Assembly (NCBI GenBank): GCA_023014365.1
Contig: JAEBUN010000015.1
Coordinates: 310,001 to 374,000 of the forward strand
Origin: Lepiota brunneoincarnata
Taxonomy: Eukaryota > Basidiomycota > Agaricomycetes > Agaricales > Agaricaceae
DNA: 64,000 nt
Reading direction: 5' to 3'
Each line of letters opens with the position of its first letter. Position 1 is the stretch's first letter. This document shows, one piece after another, positions 34,161 to 44,427 of this stretch. The translations under genes were made by a program, and so were the position numbers. The notes below the pieces were generated by a model. It had not been told where the DNA came from, searched no databases, and worked only from the letters and a program-made list of their open reading frames with translations.

Positions 34161-35347
34161 TAATAGAGGGGTTTTTGTAGTTGGTAGAAGATAATAGATA
34201 AACTGTCCACTGCTTAAGTATCAACTCAAAATGTTGCACATAGAAATCTCCCAAGGTGTGTAACTACCCTCTGTACAAATTTGTGGGGTTTCAATTAATT
34301 AAAGAAGACTCAGAAAAGTCTTTGGTGTCATGTCACTGGAGGTGATAGGAGAGAATTGGTGCTGAAGTGTACCATACACTTTCCAACACTGACAGATTGA
34401 ATAGTTATGTATTCCATATACAAACTATCCTATAAATGTGATTGTTGCCAATCTCTGAAGGCTACCATAGCCCAAATATATTTATATCTGACTTGCAATC
34501 TGACCAGGGATCAACATTACCATAATGCGTCATCTGAGTTGTAGTAGTTATTACTGTAACAACCACCCAATCACAAGTTCAATAGAGTCAATGCAACTCA
34601 ATGTCTAATCTGAGAGAAGCCTTTTATAAAACCTGTTATATTCACACCGAACTGTACAAGGTAGGTAGGAATTCGAGGTCAAGAGTTCTCTGCTCTTTTC
34701 GTCAAACCCACTGGTAATTTATAGTACAAAGTGACAAATACTGAGAAATATACAAAAATACAGAGAAACATATTCAATTATGGGAACTTGAAAGACCTAT
34801 AGGTGCTGGTCCTCCTCTCAGTGGAATAACTACCCTGCAGCTGCATTCTCAAGTTTGTCATTTACATCTGCTCCATATCATGGGGTGCCAGTCTCCGTTA
34901 TTTCCAAAAACTGGTCCCAATCTACTTTTAGTTCCATTCCAGACCCTCATAGTAACATTCCAGGGTACCAGTGGACTTTATAAGTTTGTATCTCTTTGTC
35001 TAAGTGTTTGTCTGTGTGTTTATGGCTTTTGGACTCCCTGTGTTATCTCGTCAAGCACCTGAGTGACCTCTAAAGGAAACCTTGGTTCAAATCTAGGGTC
35101 AAAGTCACAGTTTCATGGGTTCCTGTTATAGTAATCAGGTGACAAGTAATGTAACTATTGCCCAACAGGTATCTGCATGTTCTCAAATCTCTTATATTCT
35201 GGAGTTTCAATAGATAATTGAATATAGTGAAATACATACTCAGAGTGAGACTACCAAGAGTCCCGAGGTTCTAACAAGGATAGTTACCAGCGAAAGATGA
35301 GGCTTATATTGCCCATAGTCACAGCTACTAATGAATATACCCTGTTA
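34161..35347. mobile_element. Unclassified 1187-bp insertion in the integrase of C
   Basis: GCAG is duplicated at 34157-34160 and 35348-35351, and sister copies join these flanks directly ('ccatggatgg...ggagac'). The termini read TAATAGAGGG and CCCTGTTA (reverse complement TAACAGGG), a weak inverted match. There is no coding frame beyond about 60 codons. It could be a non-autonomous DNA transposon. The class is not identifiable from the ends. Confidence 0.6.
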
Positions 35348-35351
35348 GCAG

Positions 35352-36936
35352 GAGACGGGTGATTAGATCCCAAGAGATCTGACTAAATGGGCATAGTGAA
35401 GATGCTGGTTGGATGGGTTGGATTGGGGCATGATCCGGTCATCAGATGATTTTGTGTTGCTGACATTCTGGACAGCCTTTAACATAATTCTTTCTGAATG
35501 TTGACATTCCTGGCCAGTATACTTCTTTCTTTGCAAGGTGGTATGTTTCTTGTTCTCCAGGGTGGCCATGTGTAGGGTGGTCATGGTATCTTGCGATGAC
35601 ATCATGTCTGAGTTGGAGGTCTTCTGGAATGATGACATGTTCTTGGAATGTGAGGAGTGGACCGTTTGAGGTTGGGACTGTTCCGAAGTCTTTATCAGCA
35701 GCATTAGGGTGAGATTCTTTCAGGAGTTTGAACACTTTGGTGGTTCTAGCATTGTATTTGGGTGATTCTGTGATTCTTTCTTGGAGTTCCATATTGACAG
35801 TGGCGATAAAGAGGTGTTCTGGGAGTACTGTAATCAAGTTTTGATCTTCTATGTTGGCTGTGGTGACAAAGAGGTTGTCTGGAAGCATGGTAACATCTTT
35901 GTTGTTGTTATCCTCATCAGGGATGTGGTTTGAACATCTTGATAGAGCATCTGGTGCAGGAATTTTTGATCCTGGAACATGTTCTAATTTGAAATTGTAG
36001 TTGGTGAGGGTCTGGACCCACTGTGCTTGTCAGTGGTTGATTTTCTGGGGTTTACACCAGTATGTAAGATTCTGGTGATCCATTCTGATACAGACAGTAT
36101 GGGGGCTGCCAAGGAGGTAGTGGTGCCATTCCTCAAGGGCTTGGATAATAGTGAGGAGTTCCCTGTCATAGATGTCATAGTTGTGTTCTGCTGGTCCAAA
36201 TGTCTTTGAATAGAATGATACAGGTTTCCATATTCTGTTGATGTTGTGTTGGTACAGGACAGCTCCTGATGCAAATTTGGAAGCATTGGCTTCTATTTTG
36301 AAGGGTTTTGTGGAGTTGGGCATGAGTAGTACCAGTTCCTTTAAGAATTTGTTCTTGAGCATTTTGAATGCTTTTTGTTGTTCTCCTTTCCATTCAAATT
36401 TGTTTGATTTGGATAGGAGTTGATTGAGGGGTTTGGTGTGGTGGGAGTAGCTGCAGATGAATTTCTGGTAGAAATTGCAGAACTGATGAATTTCCAAATA
36501 TATCAGACTGTTTTTGGCACTGGCCAGTCTTCTATTCCCTTGAGTTTTCCAGGATCCATTTTGATTTCATCAGGCATGATGATCATGCCGAGATATTTGA
36601 GTTGTTGTTTGTTGAACTTGCATTTCTCCATTTTGAGGTAGAGGTCATTTTCCTGCAGGATTTGTAGTACTTTTTCCATAAGTCAGCTGGTCTCCTCTTG
36701 GGTTTTACCATAGATTAGGATATCATCCATATAGATGATGATTCCTCCTTTCTCCATTATTTCGGAGAATAACATGTCCATCATGTGTTGGAACGTTGCA
36801 GGACTGTTGCAAAGTCCAAAAAACATCACAGTCAGTTTGAAAAGATTCATAGGAGTCTTGAATGCTGCTTTCCATTGATCACCATCTTTGATTCTGACAT
36901 TATTGTATCCTAGGTGGACATTGAGCTTAGTGAAGT
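35352..36936 (-). pseudogene. Element C RNase H, integrase zinc finger and distal RT
   Basis: The segment 36936-36683 is RT with [12 protein letters not shown]. After a frame break comes the connection and RNase H (36497-36030, 'FKIEANASKFASGAVLYQH', 'YDRELLTIIQALEEWHHYL'). The linker and zinc finger follow (35888-35442, 'ARYHDHPTHGHPGEQETYHL', 'CPECQQHKI'). The RT domain is split at 36938-38183 by the Tc1-like transposon and resumes at 38186. Confidence 0.85.
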
Positions 36937-36937
36937 A

Positions 36938-38183
36938 CAGTAGGGTAGCAAAAGTTTTGCGAAAATCTGTCACATGACCTCGTTTAACAATAAACGAAAA
37001 ATATTCCCACTGATCAACAACTCCACCCTACATGCCAAAAATAGCTGGACAAAAGAATACTGTCCCTGAACTACGCTCCCTGATATGTGCAAGGCATCAG
37101 GAGGGTATTCCTGCTCGCGAAATTGCCAATTTCTTTGGAGTCCATATTTCCACTGTCTATCGGGTTATCCATAGGCACAAAGAGCAGGGTCATCATGAGG
37201 ATGCTCCCAGGTCTGGGAGACCTTCCTTATTGGATGACAGGGCAATGCGACACATCAAAATTGTGCTGGAGAGAAATAGACGCCAAACTCTCCACGAGAT
37301 CACCCACACAATAAACACATTTCTCGACTCCCCTGCTCATCCCCACACTATCCGGCGTGCCATTAGGTATCAATTGGGTCTTAGCCAACACATTTCTGCA
37401 AAGAAACCATTTCTTAAGCCTTCCCATGTCAAAGCCAGGATGGTATGGGCAAGAGAATATCGGAGGTGGATGGAGGAGGACTGGAGACATGTGATTTGGA
37501 CAGATGAGGCTTCTGTAGAGATTGGAAAGAGTTCAAAGGTGGTTTGGGTATGGAGGAGACCTGGTGAGAGGTACACAGAAAGGTGTTTAACCCCTACTTT
37601 CAAGTCTGGAAGACAGAGTCTTATGATATGGGGGTGCATGGCACATGGAAAACTCGGTCCACTGGTTCGTATACCCAAGGGTGCAAGGACAGCTGCAGAT
37701 TATATTAGCCTCATCCTTAGTGGACCATTATGGGATTTTTATGGGAATTTATCAGAGGAGAGGGGGCAGGTAGCGGTGATGGAAGATGGAGCTCCAGTCC
37801 ACCAGGCAAAGATCACCCGACAATTCCGCAAATCCCATCTCATCAATGAGCTTCCACACCCAGCTCAGTCACCAGACCTCAATCCCATCGAACATGTATG
37901 GAGATACCTCAAAGTCAGAATAAATGACCGAGCAGAAATCCCCCAAAACCTTGACAAACTTTGGGAGGCAATTCAGGAGGAGTGGAGGATGATTGATATA
38001 AATTATATTAATGACCTGGTCAAGAGCATGCCCGATCGTGCTCAGGCAGTCTATGAGGCCAAGGGCCACCATACAAAATATTAACATAATTTTAGATGCA
38101 GTTGTGGTAGTGTAGTGAATATTTTTAACGATTAATGCATTATTTGTCTTTGTTGTTTTCGCAAAACTTTTGTTACTGTACTG
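36938..38183 (+). mobile_element. Complete Tc1-like transposon, 1246 bp
   Basis: 28-bp TIRs (36938-36965 and 38156-38183) begin CAGTA and share CAAAAGTTTTGCGAAAA, with three mismatches. TA is duplicated at 36936-36937 and 38184-38185. The equivalent RT position in B and D reads 'gtgaagtacttagctcc' with a single TA, an independent empty site. It is antisense to its host element C. It encodes one intact transposase and looks young. Confidence 0.95.
37032..38084 (+). CDS. Tc1-like transposase, intact (DD34E)
   Basis: This 350-residue protein has the usual length for Tc1-type transposases, which excise and reinsert DNA at TA dinucleotides. N-terminal paired helix-turn-helix region: 'IPAREIANFFGVHISTVYRV' (about 26-45), then an SGRPS linker (61-65) and a second helical region. 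Catalytic residues: D158 in WTDEAS, D252 in MEDGAPVH and E287 in SPDLNPIEHVW, with 34 residues between D252 and E287. 'MIWGCMAHGKLGPL' (198-211) is also typical. The start at 37032 is the first ATG in frame and lies about 65 bp inside the left TIR. There is no intron and no stop. It is the only complete transposase in the window, so the element may be able to move itself and related non-autonomous copies. Confidence 0.95.
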   Translation: MPKIAGQKNTVPELRSLICARHQEGIPAREIANFFGVHISTVYRVIHRHKEQGHHEDAPRSGRPSLLDDRAMRHIKIVLERNRRQTLHEITHTINTFLDSPAHPHTIRRAIRYQLGLSQHISAKKPFLKPSHVKARMVWAREYRRWMEEDWRHVIWTDEASVEIGKSSKVVWVWRRPGERYTERCLTPTFKSGRQSLMIWGCMAHGKLGPLVRIPKGARTAADYISLILSGPLWDFYGNLSEERGQVAVMEDGAPVHQAKITRQFRKSHLINELPHPAQSPDLNPIEHVWRYLKVRINDRAEIPQNLDKLWEAIQEEWRMIDINYINDLVKSMPDRAQAVYEAKGHHTKY

Positions 38184-38185
38184 TA

Positions 38186-38794
38186 CTTAGCTCCTTTGAG
38201 TTTATCCATGATAGAGGAAATCATGGGGATTGGGTAGGTATTTTTGACAGTGTGATCATTTAGATAACAATAGTCTTGGCAGGGTCGGAGGTCTCCTCCT
38301 TTCTTGGCAACAAAGAAGAAAGGCAATGCCATAGGGGATTTTGAGGGGCAGATGTACCCTTTTCGGAGGTTTTCATCTATGAATTCTTTTAGTGCTTTTT
38401 CTTCAGCAGGTGCCACTTGATAAGGTTTCATTGACTTTGCTTCAAATGTCGGTTTTAGTTCAATTTCATGATCAAACATTCTTAATGGTGGGAATTGTTT
38501 GGAGGCTTTTTTGTTGAATATTTTAGCCCATTGGGCAAATCTCCAAGGGATCTTGGGTGGTTCTTTGTTCGATTCTGATTGTTTTCCTTTTTGGTTTGCC
38601 AATTTTGTTGGGTTGTGTTGCTCATTGTGGAGCATTGAGGCATGTGTCACTTTGGCATTTACTTCTAATGGGGTTAGAAGCATCAGGTTCATTTCTCTTT
38701 CTAAAGAGAAGGTATCAAGGTCAACATTTGACAGGTTGACATATTCTTCTGGGTTGTCCTCAGGTTGAGAAGTTTTTCCAGCCATAATGTCCAT
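38186..38794 (-). pseudogene. Element C reverse transcriptase, proximal part
   Basis: The frame 38794-38186 is open from the pol linker ('VNLSNVDLDTFSLEREMN') through 'FDHEIELKPTFEAKSMKPYQ' and the RT fingers ('KGYICPSKSPMALPFFFVA', 'LRPCQDYCYLNDHTVKN'), up to 'DKLKGAKY'. There the Tc1-like transposon interrupts it. This part has no stop, so it was well preserved when the insertion occurred. Confidence 0.88.
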
Positions 38795-38821
38795 GGCGAT
38801 GGAGTTGAGTTTGACAGGTTG

Positions 38822-39178
38822 TCATAGGGTTCTGAGGAGTTTGGAAAAGTCTTGGTGATTGATTTGGGGTTTCCAAGAGAATGTCTTGGTTTTCCAGTTG
38901 ATGTTGGGATTGTATTGTTCCAACCAGGGAAATCTGATGATGAGATCTTTCTCACCAGTGTTTGTGACATACACTTCTAGTGTGCAGTCTCTTCCATCAA
39001 TGATGGTTCTGATTTTGATGTATTCATGGATCTTGCCATGTTGATTGTCAGTTCCATCAATGTTGCTGAGAGGGATTGGTTGGTCCAGCTGTTTGGTTTG
39101 ATAACCATGTTGTTTGATGACTTTGTGGGAGATGAAGTTCCCTTGAGCTCCTGAGTCTATCAGGGTGGTGATGGCCAT
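38822..39178 (-). pseudogene. Element C aspartic protease
   Basis: Retropepsin domain with LIDSGAQGNFIS and 'DLIIRFPWLEQYNPNINW'. It is open over 118 codons. The gag-protease junction contains about 27 extra bp ('gggagtgagagtaag', about 39284-39300) that D shares and B lacks, which marks C and D as sister copies. Confidence 0.85.
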
Positions 39179-39264
39179 GGGTTTTGATGTCTGTTCACTC
39201 CAAATCTTGATGGGTAAGAAAAGGGATCATTTATTTGGGGAAAGTTGTAATTGTACAGAGTTTA

Positions 39265-41395
39265 TCAAGAAAATGTCCTTCTGGGAGTGAGAGTAAGAAA
39301 TGTCCTTCTGAGTTCTGGAACATGCAGGGGCACATCAATCAACAGCATTCCTTTTTGAAAATCCTGGAATGGACACATCTCTGGATCCTTGGCTAGTGCG
39401 GAGTGGAGCTCTTGTTGCAATTTGGGGTCAAGTTTGTCAACTATTTGGCGCATCTGAGATGCAACTTCTGCAACGGCAAGGGAATACTTGCATTGTTGGG
39501 GTTTGAAGCCAGGGTTAGGCTTATTTCCTTGAAAGGGGGGGGGGTTTGGGTTTCTGGCTGGGCATGGTGGATTGGTACACATCCCTGGGAAGTGTCTAGT
39601 GGGTGGTGGGTGTGGACATTTACTGACCCAATGGTCATTTGCTCCACATCGGAAGCATTTCTGCTTCTGATAAGCTTTCATTTGTTGTTCTGTGACAACT
39701 GCATCTATCTCCAATGGTTCTTGTGTGGAGTCTTCTTTGGTGTATTCCAGTTGTGGGATTTCAGGATAAGGATCTTCATATCCTTCTTCTACTACAGCAT
39801 GGTCTATCTCCATGGCATGTGGGTCTTATGGTGTGAAACATGGAGCATTGCTCCTTTGGTAAAACTGTGCATATGGCACATTGTTGTTTGGACAGTTTGA
39901 TCCTTGGTTGGGTTGGTATTGATTCCTTTGAGGAAACGTGTTTCTGGGGGTGCTGTATAAGGCATTGATATGACAGAAGTTGTCGTCAAGTTTGTTTGCT
40001 TGGGTATACCAAGCAGTGATGGTCATCAGAGGGTTCTCCAATTCATCAGTCTTCATTGCAATTTGCCAATCAATCACTTTTTGGTATAGATCGATGAGGG
40101 CACAATCTTCAGTTAGTCCAGATTGGCAGACAAGTTCTTTGAATTGAGTGTTGAACTCAGTCATTGGTTTACCTACTTGGTGCAGGGTTTGGAGTTTAGT
40201 ATGTGCATACACATGTTTGTCTGCTGGGGTAAAGTTGGTTCTGAGTCAGGTGGTGAAGTTGTCCCAGGTTTCCATCACTATGGGTTGCCCAGCTTGGGTT
40301 TGGGCATTTCTCTCATGGAGGTATTGTCTGGCCCATGCTTGGGCATCTCCTGATTGCATAGTTGAGAGGACAAATAAGGTCCTGGCAAGGTCAGTGTTGT
40401 AAGTGGTCACGTTAGTGAGCACATAAACTTTGCATTGGAAGATCCAATCTTCGAAGAGTCTTCTGGTTCTGTCAAAGGTGATGGGTTTGAGGAGTCCTAA
40501 CTCCTTTGGGGTTTGTGTGGTGGCCATTTGTAATTGTCCTGTTAGCAGTGATGGTGGAGATGGCATGGGGGGTACTGGTAGGGCTAAGGGTTGTTTGTTG
40601 GGTTCAGATTTGTTATCGTCTGTGATATAGACATCTGAGTTGTTGTCTACTGGGATTTTTCCTAAGTTAAGTTCAATGAAGGCTTTGTGTCTTGTGAGAA
40701 GGTTCTCTTCGGAACCTGTGAGTTCTCTTGGTTGTTGTACAGCTCGTTGGAGTCATTTAAGTTCTTGTTTGGAGAGTTGGTTTGCAATGATATCATGTTT
40801 TTCTTGTTCTTTGTGTTGTCTTTGTCTTTTGGCTAATGCAGTTGAAAAACTTGATGACATTGGGGTTTTTGTGACTATTTGGGTTGAAGTTTATGCACGT
40901 GGAGTTGGTGAATCAAATGGGGATGGAGGGTAGAATGGTGATGGAGTTTGTGCAGGTGTTGTAAGGGGACTAGCATTATGTGCACCCCCTTACACAAGAT
41001 ATGTCTAGGGATCTGTGGTTGGGTGTCTGGGCTTGGCCTCTCTAGCCAATGCCTGATGCCTAAGCCTGGCCTCAGCCTTTGGCCACCCCCATCCCCAAGT
41101 CTAATCCACATATGACTAATGTTGTTTGTATATTTTTGCATATGTTATATTCTAGTAGCTACATAGTGTTTGGCTACCCAGTCTGTGTGCAGACCTCTAT
41201 GTATATAAGTATTGTGGGTGTCAATTGTATTCGCCACCTGAATATCAACTTGGTTCTGGTGCTCTTACTTCCCCTAACAGGTGTGGGGTTTCTTCTTGGA
41301 TCAGGGTTTGGGATTCCTGGTCCTGAGATTCTGGTTCTTGATTTGGGAGGAGGGGGTGATGGAGTTTCTTGGGCTGAGAACTTCTTTGGAGGCAT
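39265..41395 (-). pseudogene. Element C gag, split by a solo LTR
   Basis: The start MPPKKFSAQETP (41395) keeps CAA where the sister copies have TGA. The S-family LTR (40960-41279) interrupts the Pro-rich N-terminus. The capsid block is 40566-40246 ('TPKELGLLKPITFD'). The frame 39813-39265 carries an intact zinc knuckle CFRCGANDHWVSKCP, whose Arg is encoded by the ancestral CGA (39649-39651), and ends 'MCPFQDFQKGMLLIDVPLHV'. It is the best reference for restoring reading frames by comparison. It is nonetheless broken by the insertion and a few stops. Confidence 0.87.
40960..41279 (-). mobile_element. Solo LTR of family S
   Basis: 320 bp, plus-strand ends TGTAAGGGG and CCCCTAACA, with a perfect 5-bp duplication GGTGT (40955-40959 and 41280-41284). 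It is homologous in reverse complement to the flanks of 42226-44405. No internal domain is present in the window, so the parent superfamily is unknown. Confidence 0.88.
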
Positions 41396-41407
41396 GGTGG
41401 CAGTTGT

Positions 41408-41665
41408 CTAGCAATTGATTATCACTAGAAGGATGAAAGATTGGGTGGCAATTATGGAGATTCCTGAATACAGGTTCCATGATCTGACAACACAACAGTG
41501 GTGAGGGCATGTGATGTGTTTGAGTTCTAGGGTGATTATTTGGTAGGCAATGAGGGTGGCAGTTGAGGTAAAGACAAATATGAGTAGGTAAGCCAGGTCT
41601 TCTGGCAGGGAGAGGTTGAGGGACATAGTGATGGCTACACAGAGAGGTGGTTTTCTTTTGCACAT
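41408..41665 (-). CDS. Small two-hydrophobic-segment ORF upstream of gag (element C, uninterrupted)
   Basis: This 85-residue frame has no stop. A short basic start (MCKRK) is followed by a long hydrophobic segment (about residues 8-45, including LPEDLAYLLIFVFTS), a Cys/His patch CPHHCC (about 53-58) and a second hydrophobic segment ('ISIIATQSFILLVII'). It lies between the primer site and gag, 12 bp upstream of the gag start. Position, length and residues are kept in A, B and D, so it was probably a real gene of the family. I recognise no homologue. A membrane-associated peptide or leader is an inference. Confidence 0.6.
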   Translation of the reverse strand: MCKRKPPLCVAITMSLNLSLPEDLAYLLIFVFTSTATLIAYQIITLELKHITCPHHCCVVRSWNLYSGISIIATQSFILLVIINC

Positions 41666-41757
41666 TGTTTTGAATGACCAGAGTACCTCAACATGTTCAG
41701 TACATCAGCAGAGTAGAGGGCAAGCAAGAGGATAAGCAGCAGAGTATCTTAGTGTTT

Positions 41758-42149
41758 TGTTACCCGGGTTAGGGATTCACTCTTGAGTAGCATGGTGTTT
41801 GAGGCAAGGTGTCTATACAGACTTGGTCTTGTCCTACTAGGCATGACTTAGAGACAATAGAGCACTATAGTCCAGCCAGTTTAAGGGCAAAGAGGTATAG
41901 GAGGCAAGAACTGTATAACACTAAGATAAGGATACATAGTAATGTGCTGTATCCTTATATATAACTAAGTGTGGCTATGCTCCTGCTATAGATAGATGGA
42001 CCCAAGTAATTATGAGTCAGAGATAAGAAATCAAGTCATAAGCTATTTATAGTCCTTCTGATGTACACTACTGATGGTTTCAGAGTGACATATGACATGA
42101 GATAATTGAGCTAAATATAACTGTCCTTCTGATAAGACTTCTGATAACA
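41758..42149 (-). repeat. 5' LTR of element C
   Basis: Plus-strand ends TGTTACCCGGG and CTGATAACA. The primer-binding position lies immediately left ('tatcttagtgtt', about 41745-41756). It is the exact complement of the LTR self-primer near 41919-41930. Confidence 0.92.
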
Positions 42150-42154
42150 AGTCA

Positions 42155-42225
42155 ATTACTATGAACCTTACTACTTAGCCGAATACCACAAGGAAGAAAA
42201 CTAATGAGTTGTGATGGAAAACAAC
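42155..42225 (+). pseudogene. Element A ORF3, distal end
   Basis: Continues A from 23338: the frame reads 'YYEPYYLAEYHKEEN' then stops, followed by 'VVMENN' as in the other copies. It is cut at 42226 by the S LTR. ACAAC (42221-42225) is the duplicated target. Confidence 0.8.
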
Positions 42226-44405
42226 TGTTAGGGGAAGATAGGCACTGGAACCAAGTTGATATTCAGGTGGCAATTACAATCGCCACCCATGCTATATATA
42301 TACATAGTGGTCTGCGCACAGACCGGGTAACCAGACACTACAATAGCTACCAGTAATAACGTTGAAATGCGGATTACTTTACAAGATTGAAAACGAAGTT
42401 TGTTAACAGGTTTGCTAATTCCGACTTTATAAGTTTGTGGGGGAGAGGTTGTCACAGATCTCCAGAAATATATTTGATTCTAGTGTTTTTAGGGTTTTGG
42501 TACGTTATTCTCTTAGTCTCCAACTAGACAGACAGTTGTTCTATCTGAATACAATGGGAACTTTGACGGTCGTTACTATATAATATGTTAACTAATATCT
42601 TCACGATTTGATAAGTCAGGCAAAACGCAAGCTTTCGCAATCAGTGAACCTCCATAGACCTAGCAGACAGCGTGTTCTAACGGGCCCTAGCGTACTACAT
42701 CCTTTTCTCTTGACAATACTGTAAATTTACACTACCCAGCGAGACAGGCTTTTGACAAGCTCCTGCAGTAAGTGTCTTTAAGCTAGTAGGCCTAGCAGAT
42801 GGCATTATCTAACAGGCCCTAGCGCACTACAGCTTCTGAACAAGGCAATAAAACTTTTATACTACTCAGCGAGACAGGCTTCTAGCGAGCTCCTGCAGTG
42901 AGTATCTTTAAACTAGATAGACCTAGTGGACAGCGTTTTCAACGGGCCCTAGCATACTATGTTCACTTCTCAATTAAACAGCTCTACAATTCAATGGTAT
43001 ACTTCTGAGGCAAGGCCTCTAAGAGGAACCCAAAGAAACAGAAGTTAGTAAACTTTCTACTTAAGAACAGAAGAGGTGTAGCAACTTGTATTCAGTTCTT
43101 GAGTCAAGCAGAAGGGTCTGGTTTTAAAGAGTATAACTCTTTAAGTCTCTGGTGGTCTTATGACTGAAGAAAATCGCGTAAAATTGCTTTATATTCCTAT
43201 CCTAATCGACCATACAATCAGGGGGGGAAATAGGCAAGCAGTTTCTTGCCTCCCATGTAATTTACAGACGAGTTTTTATAACAATATACAATTAACTTAT
43301 GGGTATACCTGAAACAAGCCTTCAGCTTCATCATTTTATTGTCTCCTCATCATTTAGGAGCATCATTCTAGGAGTTCCGATATCAGCGACATCAATTTGC
43401 TCTCAGGGACTTGCTCCCTAGGTGCCTGGCTATTTATATCACAGCCAGCCGGGTTAGCAAGTTTCCTCACTAACATTTATCTATTGGTTTTTATTTTATT
43501 CTCGGACTCTCCACACCTGAGCTTTTCAACCCTAATGTTCTAAAGTCCACTTCCATAGTCTTCAGGTAGTAGACTAACACTAGAATTAATTAGCTTATTC
43601 TATTCTTATCAATCTTCATTTTCTAGTTCATCATTTCTGATCTCTTTTTGTTTCTATGAGGGGGCATCCTTCCCTGAGTACCCTCTGGGATACCCCTATT
43701 TGATCCCTTAGGTTTCAATATCATCAGAACCGTTTCAAGGGGACATTCTTGTCAGGGCATTCAGCTAATCCCTACATTCTTTTGTCAAGATTCACTCCCA
43801 GACCTGTTATTATGACTAGGTACCATCCGGATGACATAGGTGTTGCGACTCGTCCACTTTCTAGGGCAGAGGCAAAGAAATGGGTCTTTTTGTGCAGTCA
43901 TGAGTATCTTAACTAATATCTTAGTTAACACAGTATCGGATACAATGCTCAGGTACATTCATACCAGAGTCATTCTTCCATAGCCTTGTCACCCATAAGT
44001 TAGTCAACATCACTTTTACTTGTCTGGGTGTTCTGGTTCTGTTTCTGAGATGTCCACCTTCACATATTTTAGATAGTATTCTAAATCTCTCACACCCAGT
44101 GTCTGACCATGGCCATATACTGATATTATTCAGTAATGGAGAGTTAGTTACTTTATTAGCTAGTGATTTCACAAATGAAATGATTTTGCAGCGCAACAAT
44201 GTACACAAACAATAGACAAGCAACTGATAATAAGAAGTTGCCTGCGGATCGGGCTTGGGGATGGGGGTGGCCAAAGGCCGAGACTGGGCTCGGGCATCGG
44301 GCATTGGCTAAGAAGGCCAAGCCCAGACATCCAACCACAGGTCCCTAGAAGTACCTTGCGTAAGGGGGAGCGCAATGCAAGGCGCACGATGCCAGTCCCC
44401 TTACA
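42226..44405 (+). mobile_element. S-family LTR in element A, itself split by repeat R copy 2
   Basis: Begins TGTTAGGGGAAG and ends CCCCTTACA, with ACAAC duplicated at 42221-42225 and 44406-44410. Without the R insertion it is about 340 bp, close to the 320-bp solo S LTR. The A sequence ('ggaaaacaactctaag') closes across it. Confidence 0.88.
42363..44198 (+). mobile_element. Long non-coding element R, copy 2 (uninterrupted)
   Basis: 1836 bp starting TGAAATGCGG and ending GCGCAACA. The flanks ACGT (42359-42362) and ATGT (44199-44202) fit a 4-bp ACGT duplication with one CpG mutation. It aligns end to end with 9437-12912 minus the Tc1/mariner insertion and retains more CpG than that copy. No gene is seen. 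Confidence 0.75.
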
Positions 44406-44427
44406 ACAACTCTAAGAATGGACCTAA

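Larger units (their letters stand above)
23339..42149 (-). mobile_element. Ty3/gypsy chromovirus C, inserted in A ORF3
   Basis: Minus-strand element of the same family as A. The 3' LTR is 23339-23730 and the 5' LTR 41758-42149, both 392 bp with about 15 differences by eye. The target duplication is AGTCA (23334-23338 and 42150-42154). The reading frame of A continues across it. C contains B, an unclassified 1187-bp insert, an intact Tc1-like transposon and a solo S LTR. Own sequence is about 7.9 kb. Confidence 0.94.

Noticed and set aside
34161..35347. The 1187-bp insert as a Helitron
   Set aside because: Helitrons insert between A and T without duplication and end in CTRR after a hairpin. 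Here GCAG is duplicated and those ends are absent.
43921..44387. Minus-strand frames of 60-127 codons at the right end of R and S
   Set aside because: They cross the R/S border, which is an insertion junction, so they are chance frames.
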